This document shows, piece after piece, positions 29,768-38,123 of a stretch of 64,000 nt of DNA. The stretch spans positions 99,417 through 163,416 of the forward strand of contig NZ_SCMR01000006.1 of assembly GCF_005502885.1 (NCBI RefSeq). Reading direction: 5' to 3'. Origin of the DNA: Microbacterium sp. 2FI. GTDB lineage: Bacteria > Actinomycetota > Actinomycetes > Actinomycetales > Microbacteriaceae. The translations under genes and the position numbers were made by a program. How positions within the stretch are numbered: the stretch's first letter is position 1; the number at the start of each line of letters is the position of its first letter. The notes under the pieces were generated by a model. That model made no database searches and was not told the DNA's origin. It saw only the letters and a program-made list of their open reading frames with translations.

Positions 29768-29825
29768 ACGCGCGACTCGGCAGAGGGCGGGTGGCGGAAA
29801 GTCGGCGCGTGTGGCGTGACGACCG

Positions 29826-30671
29826 TCAGCGCGTTGCGTGCCTGGACAGCATCCCGCGGAGCGCGGCCAGCACCTCCTCCGGGCGGTACATGATGTCCTC
29901 GGCGGTCAGCCGGAGGACGCAGTAGCCCAGCCGCGCCAACGCCAGGTCGCGGCGGTAGTCCTTCAGCTGCTGCGCCCAGCCCGAGTGGTACTGCCTGCTG
30001 TCGCACTCGACCACCAGCCAGCCGTCGAGCACCAGATCGACGAAGCCGATGCCGGCGAACGCGACCTGCAGCTCGATGTCGCATCCCAGTCCGCGAGCCA
30101 TCAGCCGCACGAAGGTCTCGGGTCCCGACTGTGCTCGACCGTCGACCAGACGCTCGAGCGCGCCATACTTCGCCGGGAGCATCGCGAAAACGTCCCGCAG
30201 GGCATCTGCGCCCAGCAGCCCCAGGTTCAGGGCGCTGTCGATTGAAGCGACCGCGGCCCGTGGCGGCTGACACAGCACGGCGTGAGCCAAGGCGACGCGG
30301 ATGTCGGCGCAGGTGGATCGCACGTCGACCTCTGGCGCGGCGAGCCAGTGCAGCCGGGTCCCGAGCGACCTCCGCGGTCGAAGCCTCCTGCTCCGACTCT
30401 GCGGAGTGCGCATCCGGGTCGCGTCTCGCGGGACGTGTACGTGCAGACGCACGTTCGCGAGCACGAAGACACCGAGCAGTTGCAGGAGCGACAGGCAGGT
30501 CAGGCGCCCGCCCACACGCACGGCTCGCACGACAGCATCCGGCGTCTCGATGTGCAGGTACCGGTCGCGGCGCGCCCGAATGAGCACGCCGGCTCTGACC
30601 GCCCTCGTGATCTCGCGTCCGCTCATGCCGTCCTCCAGCAGGTCTGCGCGCGTCCGGTAACTCGTCCACAT
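29826..30671 (-). CDS. AbiEi-type winged-helix plus DUF559 nuclease-like protein
   Basis: Protein of 281 residues. The N-terminus (about 5-45) has an AbiEi/type IV antitoxin-like winged helix (ADLLEDGMSGREITRAVRAG, then RYLH). The C-terminus (about 180-281) is a DUF559 domain of the PD-(D/E)XK/Vsr-like superfamily: Glu185 (PETFVR), Asp212 (FVDLVLDG), Glu222 and Asp224 (VVECDSRQYH), then a basic helix DYRRDLALARLGY, so the metal site looks intact. Start ATG 30671 keeps the whole winged helix but lacks a ribosome site; ATG 30626 has GGAGG but cuts the first helix. No partner toxin gene is adjacent. The gene is bracketed by two copies of the same hairpin repeat. Nuclease activity is inferred. 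Confidence 0.82.
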   Translation of the reverse strand: MWTSYRTRADLLEDGMSGREITRAVRAGVLIRARRDRYLHIETPDAVVRAVRVGGRLTCLSLLQLLGVFVLANVRLHVHVPRDATRMRTPQSRSRRLRPRRSLGTRLHWLAAPEVDVRSTCADIRVALAHAVLCQPPRAAVASIDSALNLGLLGADALRDVFAMLPAKYGALERLVDGRAQSGPETFVRLMARGLGCDIELQVAFAGIGFVDLVLDGWLVVECDSRQYHSGWAQQLKDYRRDLALARLGYCVLRLTAEDIMYRPEEVLAALRGMLSRHATR

Positions 30672-30767
30672 GCAGGAGAGGTTCGTTCGACTGCCCCACC
30701 GAACGGCGGCCTTCCGCCGAATTGTGGATGCTGCCGCTCGAACTCCCCGCTGTGGAGGAGTGGCAGC

Positions 30768-30863
30768 GTTCATAACTCCGGATGGTTGACGACGCCGCGA
30801 TGACAAAGCCCAGAATCCCGCGGCTCATGGACCGGGCTGTTGCAACCATCCGGAGTTATGAAC
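30768..30863. repeat. Hairpin repeat copy 2 (GTTCATAACTCCGGATG arms)
   Basis: Inverted arms start at 30768 and end at 30863. The shared 17-mer is extended by GTTG/CAAC to 21 bp (30768-30788 and 30843-30863), with a 54-bp spacer. It lies about 100 bp before the DUF559 gene start. Confidence 0.95.
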
Positions 30864-30909
30864 GGGTGGCGGGGCACATAGACCGCCGCGCGGGCCACGA
30901 CCCGCACCG

Positions 30910-30915
30910 TAGGCT
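30910..30915 (+). promoter_or_regulatory. -10 box TAGGCT before the GNAT gene (leaderless)
   Basis: TAGGCT, 6-nt gap, GTG 30922. Confidence 0.6.
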
Positions 30916-30921
30916 GTGCCG

Positions 30922-31527
30922 GTGGAACCTGTGACCCTGCGCACCGAGCGACTCGAGTTGTCGTTGCCGACCGAGGCCGACGTCGACGCGATCTTCCGGG
31001 CGTGCCAGGACCCCGGGATCCAGCGCTACACCCCTGTGCCGGTGCCGTACGAGCGGTCGCACGCCGAGGCCTTCATAGCGCGCATCCCCGCCGACTGGGC
31101 GGCCGGACGCAACCTCACGTGGGGGATCCACGAGGCGGACGTGCTCGTCGGCACGATCGGCCTCTACCGCATGGACGGCGACGGCAACGGCGAGATCGGC
31201 TTCTGGATGGCTCCGAAATCGCGCGGCGGCGGCCGCCTGCTCGAGGCCGCGAACGAGGTGATCCGCTGGGGCTTCGCACCCGACGGGCTCGGGCTCACGC
31301 GCATCGAGTGGCGCGCAGTGGTCGGCAACCTCGCATCGGCCAAGGTCGCGCGCTCCCTCGGGTTCCGCTACGAAGGGCTCATGCGCCGCCCTCGTCGATT
31401 CCAAGCGCCGCGACGACGGCTGGGTCGCAGCCCTTCTCACGACCGACGACCGGACGCCGCAGCCCTGGCCTCCGCTGGGCGACTGAACACGCCACTGACA
31501 CGCCATCCGCCCGGCGTGGCAGGATGA
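30922..31527 (+). CDS. GNAT N-acetyltransferase with C-terminal frameshift
   Basis: Acetyltransferase of the RimJ/RimL type (Acetyltransf_3): TLRTERLELSLPTEADVDAI at the start, IGFWMAPKSRGGG as the acetyl-CoA loop and NLASAKVARSLGFRYEG near residue 145. After codon 153 the frame gives an Arg/Pro-rich tail. One base further on, the other frame reads AALVDSKRRDDGWVAALLTT and stops at 31486, which is the expected family C-terminus. One extra base near 31380-31385 explains it. The acetyl-CoA core is complete, so some activity could remain. Substrate unknown. GTG 30922 is chosen from the TAGGCT box. Confidence 0.75.
   Translation: MEPVTLRTERLELSLPTEADVDAIFRACQDPGIQRYTPVPVPYERSHAEAFIARIPADWAAGRNLTWGIHEADVLVGTIGLYRMDGDGNGEIGFWMAPKSRGGGRLLEAANEVIRWGFAPDGLGLTRIEWRAVVGNLASAKVARSLGFRYEGLMRRPRRFQAPRRRLGRSPSHDRRPDAAALASAGRLNTPLTRHPPGVAG
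31520..31525 (+). promoter_or_regulatory. -10 box CAGGAT before the Fpg/Nei gene (leaderless)
   Basis: CAGGAT, 6-nt gap, ATG 31532. Confidence 0.45.
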
Positions 31528-31531
31528 GCGC

Positions 31532-32392
31532 ATGCCCGAGATGCCCGAGGTGCAGGGGCTCGTCGACTTCCTCGACGGGCGGCTCACGGACGTGCCGATC
31601 ACGCGCACGATGGTCGCGAACATCGCCGCGCTGAAGACCTACGACCCGCCCATCGACGCCCTGAACGGCTCCGAGATCACCCGCGCTTCGCGGCACGGCA
31701 AGTTCATCGATCTCGCGACCACCGGCCCGCACCTCATCTTCCACCTCGCCAAGGCGGGCTGGCTGCGCTTCACCGAGCAGCTCCCCGCCACCCTCATCAA
31801 ACCGGGCAAGACGCCGATCGCGCTGCGCGTGGCGCTCGGCGACGGCTCGGGGTTCGATCTGACCGAAGCGGGCACCAAGAAGTCGCTGGCGGTCTACGTC
31901 GTGCGCGAACCCGCTGACGTCCCCGGCATCGCCCGGCTCGGCCCCGATCCGCTCGACCCCGCGATCCCGCTCGAGACCTTCGCGGGGCTCCTCGCGGGGC
32001 GTCGCACGCAGATCAAGGGGGTCCTCCGCGACCAGTCCACGATCGCCGGTGTCGGCAACGCCTACTCCGACGAGATCCTGCACGCAGCGAAGATGTCGCC
32101 GTACGCGCTCGCGTCGTCGCTGTCCGAAGACGACGTCGCGCGCCTGCACGCGGCGATGATCGAGACGCTGACGGATGCCGTCGCCGCGGCATCCGGCAAG
32201 CCCCCCGCCGAGCTGAAAGACGCCAAGCGCCGCGGCATGCAGGTGCACGGGCGGCGCGGCGAGACGTGCCCGGTGTGCGGTGACACGGTGCGCAGCGTCT
32301 TCTTCGCCGACAACTCGCTCGAGTACTGCGCGACGTGTCAGACCGGCGGCAAGATCCTCGCCGACCGGCGCCTGTCGCGGCTGCTCAAGTAG
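31532..32392 (+). CDS. Fpg/Nei-family DNA glycosylase
   Basis: Bifunctional glycosylase/AP lyase of 286 residues acting on oxidised bases. The mature N-terminus would be Pro2-Glu3 (MPEMPEV), the catalytic nucleophile pair, which fixes the start at ATG 31532. A helix-two-turn-helix motif is [14 protein letters not shown] near 170, with catalytic-type Lys52 region RHGKFI. The C-terminal zinc finger is CPVCG...CATCQ (about 249-271) ending in the Arg-Leu-rich tail. It differs from housekeeping MutM (Met at position 4), so the exact lesion preference is unknown. Its last 8 bp overlap glpK on the other strand. Confidence 0.9.
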   Translation: MPEMPEVQGLVDFLDGRLTDVPITRTMVANIAALKTYDPPIDALNGSEITRASRHGKFIDLATTGPHLIFHLAKAGWLRFTEQLPATLIKPGKTPIALRVALGDGSGFDLTEAGTKKSLAVYVVREPADVPGIARLGPDPLDPAIPLETFAGLLAGRRTQIKGVLRDQSTIAGVGNAYSDEILHAAKMSPYALASSLSEDDVARLHAAMIETLTDAVAAASGKPPAELKDAKRRGMQVHGRRGETCPVCGDTVRSVFFADNSLEYCATCQTGGKILADRRLSRLLK

Positions 32393-33944
32393 CCGGTGCG
32401 CGGCCGGTCGTCCCCATCATCTCGCGCGCATCGTCGTCGACCCAGTCGAGCGACTTCGCCACCGCCTTCTGCCACAGCCGATAGCGCCGCTCGCGCTCCT
32501 CGGCCGGCATCCGCGGCTCGAAGCGCACGTCCTCGCGCCAGTGCTCGCGCAGCTCGTCGCGGCTCGTCCACACGCCTGTCGCGAGTCCGGCGGCGTAGGC
32601 CGCGCCGAGCGCCGTGGTCTCGACGACGCGCGGTCGCACCACCGGGATGCCGAGGATGTCGGCCTGGAACTGCATGAGCCCGTCGTTGCGGGTCATCCCG
32701 CCGTCGACCCGCATCTCGGGCAGGGCGCGCCCGGTGTCGGCGACGACCGCCTCGACCACGTCGCGGGTCTGGAATGCCGTCGACTCGAGGGCCGCACGCG
32801 CGATGTGCGCCTTGTTGACGTATCGGGTCATGCCCACGAGCGCGCCGCGCGCGTCGGGCCGCCAGTACGGGGCATACAGTCCCGAGAACGCGGGCACGAA
32901 GTACGCGCCGCCGTTGTCTTCGACGCTCGCGGCGAGCGATTCGACGTCTTCCGAGCGCTGGATGATCCCGAGGTTGTCGCGCAGCCACTGCACGAGTGAG
33001 CCGGTCACCGCGATCGAGCCCTCGAGCGCATAGCGCGCGGGCTCGCCGGTGCACCGGTACGCGACCGTCGTGATGAGGCCGCTCTGCGACCGCACGATCT
33101 CGGTGCCGGTGTTCACCAGCAGGAAATTGCCGGTGCCGTAGGTGTTCTTCGACTCCCCCGCGTCGAACGCGGCCTGCCCGAAGGTCGCCGCCTGCTGGTC
33201 GCCGAGGATGCCCGCGATCGGCGCGCCGTGCAGAACATCCGGCAGATGCGATGTGCCCACCACCTCGGACGACGAGCGGATCTCGGGCATCATCGCGCGC
33301 GGAATCCCCCACACCTCCAGCAGCTCGTCCGACCAGTCGAGGGTGCGCAGGTCCATGAGCAGCGTGCGGCTCGCGTTCGTCACATCGGTGACGTGGATGC
33401 CGCCGCGAGCGCCTCCGGTGAGATTCCAGATCACCCACGTGTCGGGTGTGCCGAAGAGGAGGTCGCCGGCGGCAGCGGCTTCGCGCGCGCCGGGGACCTG
33501 GTCGAGGATCCACGCGATCTTGGATGCCGAGAAGTAGGTGGCCAGCGGCAAGCCGGTGGTCTCCGCGAAGCGGAACGTGCCGGCCTCTCCGCCCTCGGCG
33601 GCGAGGGCGTCGATGCGGGGCTGCGTACGCGTGTCCTGCCACACGATCGCGTTGTAGACAGGGCGTCCGGTGCGCTTGTCCCACACCATCGCGGTCTCGC
33701 GCTGATTCGTCACCCCGACGGCGGCGACGTCGGATGCTGCGACCTCGGCCCGCTGCAGGCACGCGGCGATCACCCATTCGGTGTTGGTCCAGATCTCGAC
33801 AGGATCGTGCTCGACCCATCCGGCGCGCGGGAAATGCTGCTCGTGCTCGCGCTGTGCGGAGGCGACGACCCCACCGCGGACGTCGAAGACGATCGCCCGT
33901 GTCGAGGTCGTTCCCTGATCGATGGCCAGGACGTGATCTGCCAA
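32385..33944 (-). CDS. glpK: Glycerol kinase
   Basis: FGGY-family kinase of 519 residues making glycerol-3-phosphate. The ATP phosphate loop [13 protein letters not shown] is at 7-19, the substrate region is [10 protein letters not shown], the adenine region is [17 protein letters not shown] and the FGGY motif [16 protein letters not shown] follows. The TTG start at 33944 has AGGAG at correct distance; an upstream ATG lacks family similarity. It is the second gene after glpD (74-nt gap) and ends convergently, overlapping the glycosylase gene by 8 bp. No glycerol facilitator gene is present nearby. Confidence 0.95.
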   Translation of the reverse strand: MADHVLAIDQGTTSTRAIVFDVRGGVVASAQREHEQHFPRAGWVEHDPVEIWTNTEWVIAACLQRAEVAASDVAAVGVTNQRETAMVWDKRTGRPVYNAIVWQDTRTQPRIDALAAEGGEAGTFRFAETTGLPLATYFSASKIAWILDQVPGAREAAAAGDLLFGTPDTWVIWNLTGGARGGIHVTDVTNASRTLLMDLRTLDWSDELLEVWGIPRAMMPEIRSSSEVVGTSHLPDVLHGAPIAGILGDQQAATFGQAAFDAGESKNTYGTGNFLLVNTGTEIVRSQSGLITTVAYRCTGEPARYALEGSIAVTGSLVQWLRDNLGIIQRSEDVESLAASVEDNGGAYFVPAFSGLYAPYWRPDARGALVGMTRYVNKAHIARAALESTAFQTRDVVEAVVADTGRALPEMRVDGGMTRNDGLMQFQADILGIPVVRPRVVETTALGAAYAAGLATGVWTSRDELREHWREDVRFEPRMPAEERERRYRLWQKAVAKSLDWVDDDAREMMGTTGRAPAT

Positions 33945-34018
33945 CGCCCTCTCCTTCCTCGTGGGCGGCGGTGCCCGCATTCGGTGACCCGCGCGCCTGC
34001 GCCCGGGGTGCGGTCAGG

Positions 34019-35728
34019 CTATCGCGCGGAGGCGGTCGCCCAGGTCGGATCGGCGGCATGGACACCGGCGAGACCGCGCGCGATCTCGGTCTCGATGCGC
34101 GCAGCATCCCACCCGAGTGAGGGCGCGACGGCGGCGGCGATCTCGGCGACGGCGTCGGGACCCGCAGCGCCAACGAACGCGAGGCTCGTGCGGCGCTTGA
34201 GCAGATCATCGAGGTGGACGACGTCTTCGGTCGCGGCGATGTGGCGCAGCTCGCCCGTGCTGTAGCCCGGGACGTGCACGAGGGGTGCGTCTGCGGCGTC
34301 CTCGGCGATGGCGTCGATGACGGCGGTGGCGATCGTGCCGTACCGGTCGAGCAGGGTCGCGACCCGATCGGCGGGCAGCTCGTCGGTGTGCGCTGCGATC
34401 CACTGCTGGCGCGCGCGCTCAGTGGTGGGGTACCCGCGTCCGCCGCCGATCGGCACGCCCTTGGTCGAGCGCCGGCGAGGCCGCGCGAGGAGGTGCATGG
34501 CCCGATCTGCGAGATGCTCGGCCGACGCCCGGAATGTCGTCCACTTGCCGCCGACGAGGCTCAGCACAGTGGCGTCGGTGCCCACAAGGGGGGCCGACTC
34601 GACGCGGTAGTCGCGCGAGACGAATCCGGGGGCGGTCTCGCCGTGGCCCGGCAGCGGACGAACACCCGCGAAGCGGTAGACGATCTGCGAGCGGTCCACG
34701 GCGACAGCGGGAAGGACCTGCCCGATCAGATCGAAGAAGTAGTCCACCTCGTCCTCGGTGCACACGATCGGGTCGGTCATCTCGTGCTCGAGGTCTGTCG
34801 TGCCGACCAGCACGCGGCCCTTGAGCGGATAGATGAGGACGATGCGGCCGTCCTCGTTCTCGAAGAAGAGCTCGCGCCCACCCGTCGCCGCGAGCAGCTC
34901 AGGGTGGTCGAGCACGATGTGCGAGCCCTTCGTGCCGCCCATGTAGCGGGTGGGGTCGCCGAGGGCGAGGTTGGTGAGATCGGTCCAGGGCCCGGTGGCA
35001 TTGATGACGACGGATGCCGCGAACAGCGTCTCGGCACCGGTGACGCCGTCCCGCAGCACGACGCGTCCGTCCCGCACCCCGGCCGCGGCGGTGTAGTTGG
35101 CCGCGCGCGCGCGATCGGCGCCCGCGGCGCGCCCGTCCCGGAGCACGTCGATCGCGAGTCGCTCAGGATCGTGGAGCGAGGCATCCCAATAGGTGGCGGT
35201 GTACTTCACGCCGGGGTTCAGCTCGGGGAGCTCCGCGAGCGAGCGCTTGCGACCCTGGAACGAGTGCCGGGGCACGCGCCCGCCACTCCGCGAGAACGAG
35301 TCGTAGATCACGAGGCCGATCTTGATGAGCACCGCACCACGGCCGTGGTGCTTGCCGCCGTGGCGCAGGAACCGCAGCGGGGCGCTCAGGATTCCGGCGA
35401 AGGTGGTGAAGATCGGGATGGTGGTCTGGAGCGGCCGCACGTAGTGCGGAGCGATGCGCAGGAGCGCGTTGCGCTCGGTGACCGCTTCGTGGACGAGACG
35501 GAACTCGCCGTTCTCGAGATAGCGGATGCCGCCATGGATCATGTGCGACGAGGCGGCAGAGGCGCCGCTGATGAAATCGGCGCTCTCGACCAGCGCGACA
35601 TCGACGCCCTGCAGGGCGAGATCGCGGAACGTCGCGAGCCCATTGATGCCGCCGCCGATGATGAGCACATCCGCGTACGGGCGCTCTGCCAGTGCGTCGA
35701 ATCCTCGTGCCGTGCCTGCCCCGGTCAT
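34019..35728 (-). CDS. glpD: Glycerol-3-phosphate dehydrogenase, FAD-dependent
   Basis: Respiratory flavoenzyme of 569 residues oxidising glycerol-3-phosphate to dihydroxyacetone phosphate at the membrane. The FAD motif VLIIGGGINGLATFRDLALQG is near 20-40. The segments HGGIRYLENGEF, GTKGSHIVLDH and VLSLVGGKWTTFR are typical. ATG 35728 follows AGGGGGA. First gene of a glpD-glpK operon divergent from a SorC-type regulator, with operator-like sites in the shared intergenic region. Confidence 0.95.
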   Translation of the reverse strand: MTGAGTARGFDALAERPYADVLIIGGGINGLATFRDLALQGVDVALVESADFISGASAASSHMIHGGIRYLENGEFRLVHEAVTERNALLRIAPHYVRPLQTTIPIFTTFAGILSAPLRFLRHGGKHHGRGAVLIKIGLVIYDSFSRSGGRVPRHSFQGRKRSLAELPELNPGVKYTATYWDASLHDPERLAIDVLRDGRAAGADRARAANYTAAAGVRDGRVVLRDGVTGAETLFAASVVINATGPWTDLTNLALGDPTRYMGGTKGSHIVLDHPELLAATGGRELFFENEDGRIVLIYPLKGRVLVGTTDLEHEMTDPIVCTEDEVDYFFDLIGQVLPAVAVDRSQIVYRFAGVRPLPGHGETAPGFVSRDYRVESAPLVGTDATVLSLVGGKWTTFRASAEHLADRAMHLLARPRRRSTKGVPIGGGRGYPTTERARQQWIAAHTDELPADRVATLLDRYGTIATAVIDAIAEDAADAPLVHVPGYSTGELRHIAATEDVVHLDDLLKRRTSLAFVGAAGPDAVAEIAAAVAPSLGWDAARIETEIARGLAGVHAADPTWATASAR

Positions 35729-35784
35729 GCGTCCCCCTGGTGTCTCGTACGCCGTCCCTCCATGATGACATCGCTGGACGTCCT

Positions 35785-35811
35785 TGCAGACCTTCTGCAC
35801 ATACGTGCAGA
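35785..35811. promoter_or_regulatory. Operator cluster TGCAGA / TCTGCA / TGCAGA and -10 box of the SorC gene
   Basis: TGCAGA (35785-35790), TCTGCA (35794-35799) and TGCAGA (35806-35811) form an inverted then a second inverted arrangement between glpD and the regulator. The last site overlaps the -10-like CAGACT (35808-35813), 6 nt from the regulator GTG. This fits autorepression and control of glpDK. Confidence 0.6.
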
Positions 35812-35819
35812 CTGACTTC

Positions 35820-36812
35820 GTGGATGACCAGACGGATGCCAAGACCGTGCGGCGAGCCCTGACCGCCGCGCACCTCTACTACGTGCAGGACCGCACGATG
35901 GAGGCGATCGCGCGCGAGCTCGGGACGTCGCGATCCACGGTCTCTCGCCTGCTCACCCACGCACGAGCGAGCGGGATCGTCGACATCCGCATCCGATCGC
36001 CGTTCGCCGCCCCGCAGCTTCTCGAGGACCGACTCGCCGACCGGTTCGGCGTGACCGCACACGTGGTGCCGGTGCCCGACGACGCCGGCGACGTCGAACG
36101 CCTCGAGCGCGTCGCGGTCGCCGCCGCCCACATGCTGAACGAGCTCGTGCAGGCCGACATGACGATCGGGGTGGCATGGGGCTCGACGACGGCCGCCGTC
36201 AGTCGGCACCTCATCCCCCAGCCCGTCCACGGTGCGACATTCGTGCAGCTGAACGGGTCGGGGAACACCCACACGACGGGCCTGCTCTACGCGAGTGAGA
36301 TCCTCAGCCGCTTCGCGACGGCGTACGGCGCAAGCGCCCAGCAGTTCCCGGTGCCGGCGTTCTTCGACGACCCGCGCACCAAGGTCGCGATGTGGCGCGA
36401 GCGCAGCATGCGCCGCATCCTCGCGATGCAGGCGGCGATGGATCTCGTCGTCTTCAGCACGGGCTCGGCAGGATCTCGCGTGCCGAGCCACGTCTACACC
36501 GGCGGGTATCTGGAAGCGCAGGAACTCGCCGCCCTCGAGACCGCCGGGGTGGTCGGCGACGTCGCGACGGTGTTCTTCCGAGCCGACGGCTCGAGCGACG
36601 GCATCGCGCTGAACGATCGTGCGACCGGCCCGCACTTCGACGTGCTGCGCCGCGTGCCGCGACGCCTCTGCGTCGTGTCGGGCGTATCGAAGCTGTCGAG
36701 CCTGCGGGGTGCCCTCGCGGCGGGTCTCGCCACCGACCTGGTCGTCGACGAGGCGACCGCACGCGCCCTCACCGACGGTGCCGGCGCCGGATCATTCGCC
36801 GACATGGAATGA
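35820..36812 (+). CDS. SorC/DeoR-type sugar-binding transcriptional regulator (probable glp regulator)
   Basis: Regulator of 330 residues. The N-terminal HTH is AAHLYYVQDRTMEAIARELG then TSRSTVSRLLTHAR (about 12-48). The rest (about 60-325) is the SorC effector domain related to phosphosugar isomerase folds, with VAWGSTTAAV, QLNGSGNT and ADLVV-like segments. GTG 35820 is chosen because CAGACT lies 6 nt upstream. Divergent from glpD, so control by glycerol-3-phosphate or a related phosphosugar is inferred. The GlpR of other bacteria is a different (DeoR) family. Confidence 0.87.
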   Translation: MDDQTDAKTVRRALTAAHLYYVQDRTMEAIARELGTSRSTVSRLLTHARASGIVDIRIRSPFAAPQLLEDRLADRFGVTAHVVPVPDDAGDVERLERVAVAAAHMLNELVQADMTIGVAWGSTTAAVSRHLIPQPVHGATFVQLNGSGNTHTTGLLYASEILSRFATAYGASAQQFPVPAFFDDPRTKVAMWRERSMRRILAMQAAMDLVVFSTGSAGSRVPSHVYTGGYLEAQELAALETAGVVGDVATVFFRADGSSDGIALNDRATGPHFDVLRRVPRRLCVVSGVSKLSSLRGALAAGLATDLVVDEATARALTDGAGAGSFADME

Positions 36813-36833
36813 ACCGCCCGTCGGCGCGTTGAC

Positions 36834-36839
36834 TACACT
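36834..36839 (+). promoter_or_regulatory. -10 box TACACT of the riboflavin operon
   Basis: TACACT lies 12 nt before the first conserved base of the FMN riboswitch, so the transcript should start near 36846. No clear -35 is visible. Confidence 0.5.
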
Positions 36840-36851
36840 CGTGAGCAGAAA

Positions 36852-37020
36852 CGTGCTCCGGGGTCGGTGAGAATCCGAACCGGCGGTGACAGTCCGCGAG
36901 CTGAGGCGGCTTCCCGATAGGGAAGCAGTCATGGCTGATCCGGTGGAATTCCGGAACCGACGGTGATGCGACAGAGATCTGAGAAGTACTCCGTCGCTAG
37001 TCCGGATGGGAGGCAGCACG
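36852..37020 (+). promoter_or_regulatory. FMN riboswitch (RFN element)
   Basis: The conserved RFN blocks occur in order: GGGGTCGGTGAGAATCCG, AACCGGCGGTGACAGTCCGC, GATCCGGTGGAATTCCGG, AACCGACGGTGATG, and AGTCCGGATGGGAGGCAGCA at the 3' side. A short hairpin (37022-37040, GCGGTGC/GCACCGC) follows, then 45 nt to ribD. With no T-run, control of translation or Rho-type termination is more likely than a simple intrinsic terminator. Confidence 0.96.
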
Positions 37021-37085
37021 AGCGGTGCCACGCGCACCGCCGCTTCCCGTTGCCCGGAGCACCGCAAGGTGAGACAGGACGACGG

Positions 37086-38123
37086 ATGACGGTGACGGAC
37101 GCGGAGCGCGGCGCGATGGATCGTGCCCTCGCGCTGGCGGCGCAAGGACCCCGCGGGGTGAACCCCCAGGTCGGCGCGGTCGTGCTTTCCGCCACCGGTG
37201 AGATCCTCGCCGAGGGCTGGCATCGCGGCGCCGGCACCCCCCACGCCGAAGTCGACGCGCTATCGAAGATCGCACCGGGCGCCGCCCGCGGCGCGACCGC
37301 CGTAGTCACCCTCGAACCCTGCAACCACACCGGGCGGACCGGGCCGTGCGCGGTCGCGCTGATCGAAGCGGGCGTCGCACGCGTCGTCTACGCCGTCGCC
37401 GACCCGGGCGCGGCATCGTCGGGCGGAGGCGAACGCCTGCGCGCAGCGGGTGTCGAGGTCGAGGTGGGGCTTCGCGCGGACGAAGCCGCCGAACTCGTGG
37501 ACTCGTGGCTCACCGTTCAGCGCCTCGGGCGCCCGCACGTCACGGTGAAGTGGGCGCAGAGCCTCGACGGGCGCGCTGCTGCCGCCGACGGCACGAGCCA
37601 GTGGATCACCGGCCCCGACGCCCGCGCCGATGTGCATCGGCGCCGCGCGGAGGCAGATGCCATCGTCGTCGGGACCGGCACACTGCTGGCCGACGACCCG
37701 GCGCTCACGGCTCGCCGCCCGGACTGCGCCCTCTACGACCACCAGCCGATGCCCGTCGTCCTCGGGTCGCGCGCGATTCCCGCAGGTGCGGCGGTGACGC
37801 GGCATCCGCTCCCCCTCGTCCACCGGCCCGGCGGCGACCTGCCGGCCGTGCTGGCAGAGCTGCGCGAACGCGGCGTTCACCGCGTCTTCGTCGAAGGCGG
37901 ACCCACCGTCGCGAGCGCATTCCTGCGCGAGGGCCTCGCCGACGACGTGCTCGTGTACGTCGCCCCGACGCTCCTCGGCGGAGATCGACTCGCGCTCACC
38001 GACCTCGGAGTCGCGACCATCGCCGAGCAGCGGCGCCTGGTGACGGCATCCGTCGAACGACTCGGCGACGACCTGCTGGTCATCGCCCACCCCGCGTCCG
38101 CACACCCCGAAGGAGAGCGCTGA
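37086..38123 (+). CDS. ribD: Bifunctional deaminase/reductase of riboflavin synthesis
   Basis: Enzyme of 345 residues. The N-terminal deaminase (1-about 140) has zinc motif HAEVDAL and EPCNHTGRTGPC. The C-terminal reductase (about 145-345) has TVKWAQSLDGRAA, GTGTLLADDPALT and FVEGGPTVASAFL. It converts the pyrimidine 2,5-diamino-6-ribosylamino intermediate to the ribitylamino-uracil phosphate. ATG 37086 has AGGA upstream. First gene of ribD-ribE-ribBA-ribH under the FMN riboswitch; the stop overlaps ribE (TGATG). Confidence 0.95.
   Translation: MTVTDAERGAMDRALALAAQGPRGVNPQVGAVVLSATGEILAEGWHRGAGTPHAEVDALSKIAPGAARGATAVVTLEPCNHTGRTGPCAVALIEAGVARVVYAVADPGAASSGGGERLRAAGVEVEVGLRADEAAELVDSWLTVQRLGRPHVTVKWAQSLDGRAAAADGTSQWITGPDARADVHRRRAEADAIVVGTGTLLADDPALTARRPDCALYDHQPMPVVLGSRAIPAGAAVTRHPLPLVHRPGGDLPAVLAELRERGVHRVFVEGGPTVASAFLREGLADDVLVYVAPTLLGGDRLALTDLGVATIAEQRRLVTASVERLGDDLLVIAHPASAHPEGER

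Noticed and set aside
29826..30671. Complete type IV toxin-antitoxin system
   Set aside because: Only the AbiEi-like winged helix is present, fused to DUF559; no AbiEii-type nucleotidyltransferase toxin gene is adjacent.
29683..30849. Longer minus-strand frame covering the DUF559 gene in another frame
   Set aside because: It reads through both hairpin repeats and gives low-complexity Arg/Ala/Gly sequence; the AbiEi-DUF559 frame has clear domain motifs.
29694..30863. CRISPR array
   Set aside because: The repeats are inverted pairs around a gene, not regularly spaced direct repeats, and no cas genes are near.
29694..30863. Insertion sequence
   Set aside because: There is no transposase and no target-site duplication; only the nuclease-like gene is inside, so I report it as a candidate unit rather than an IS.
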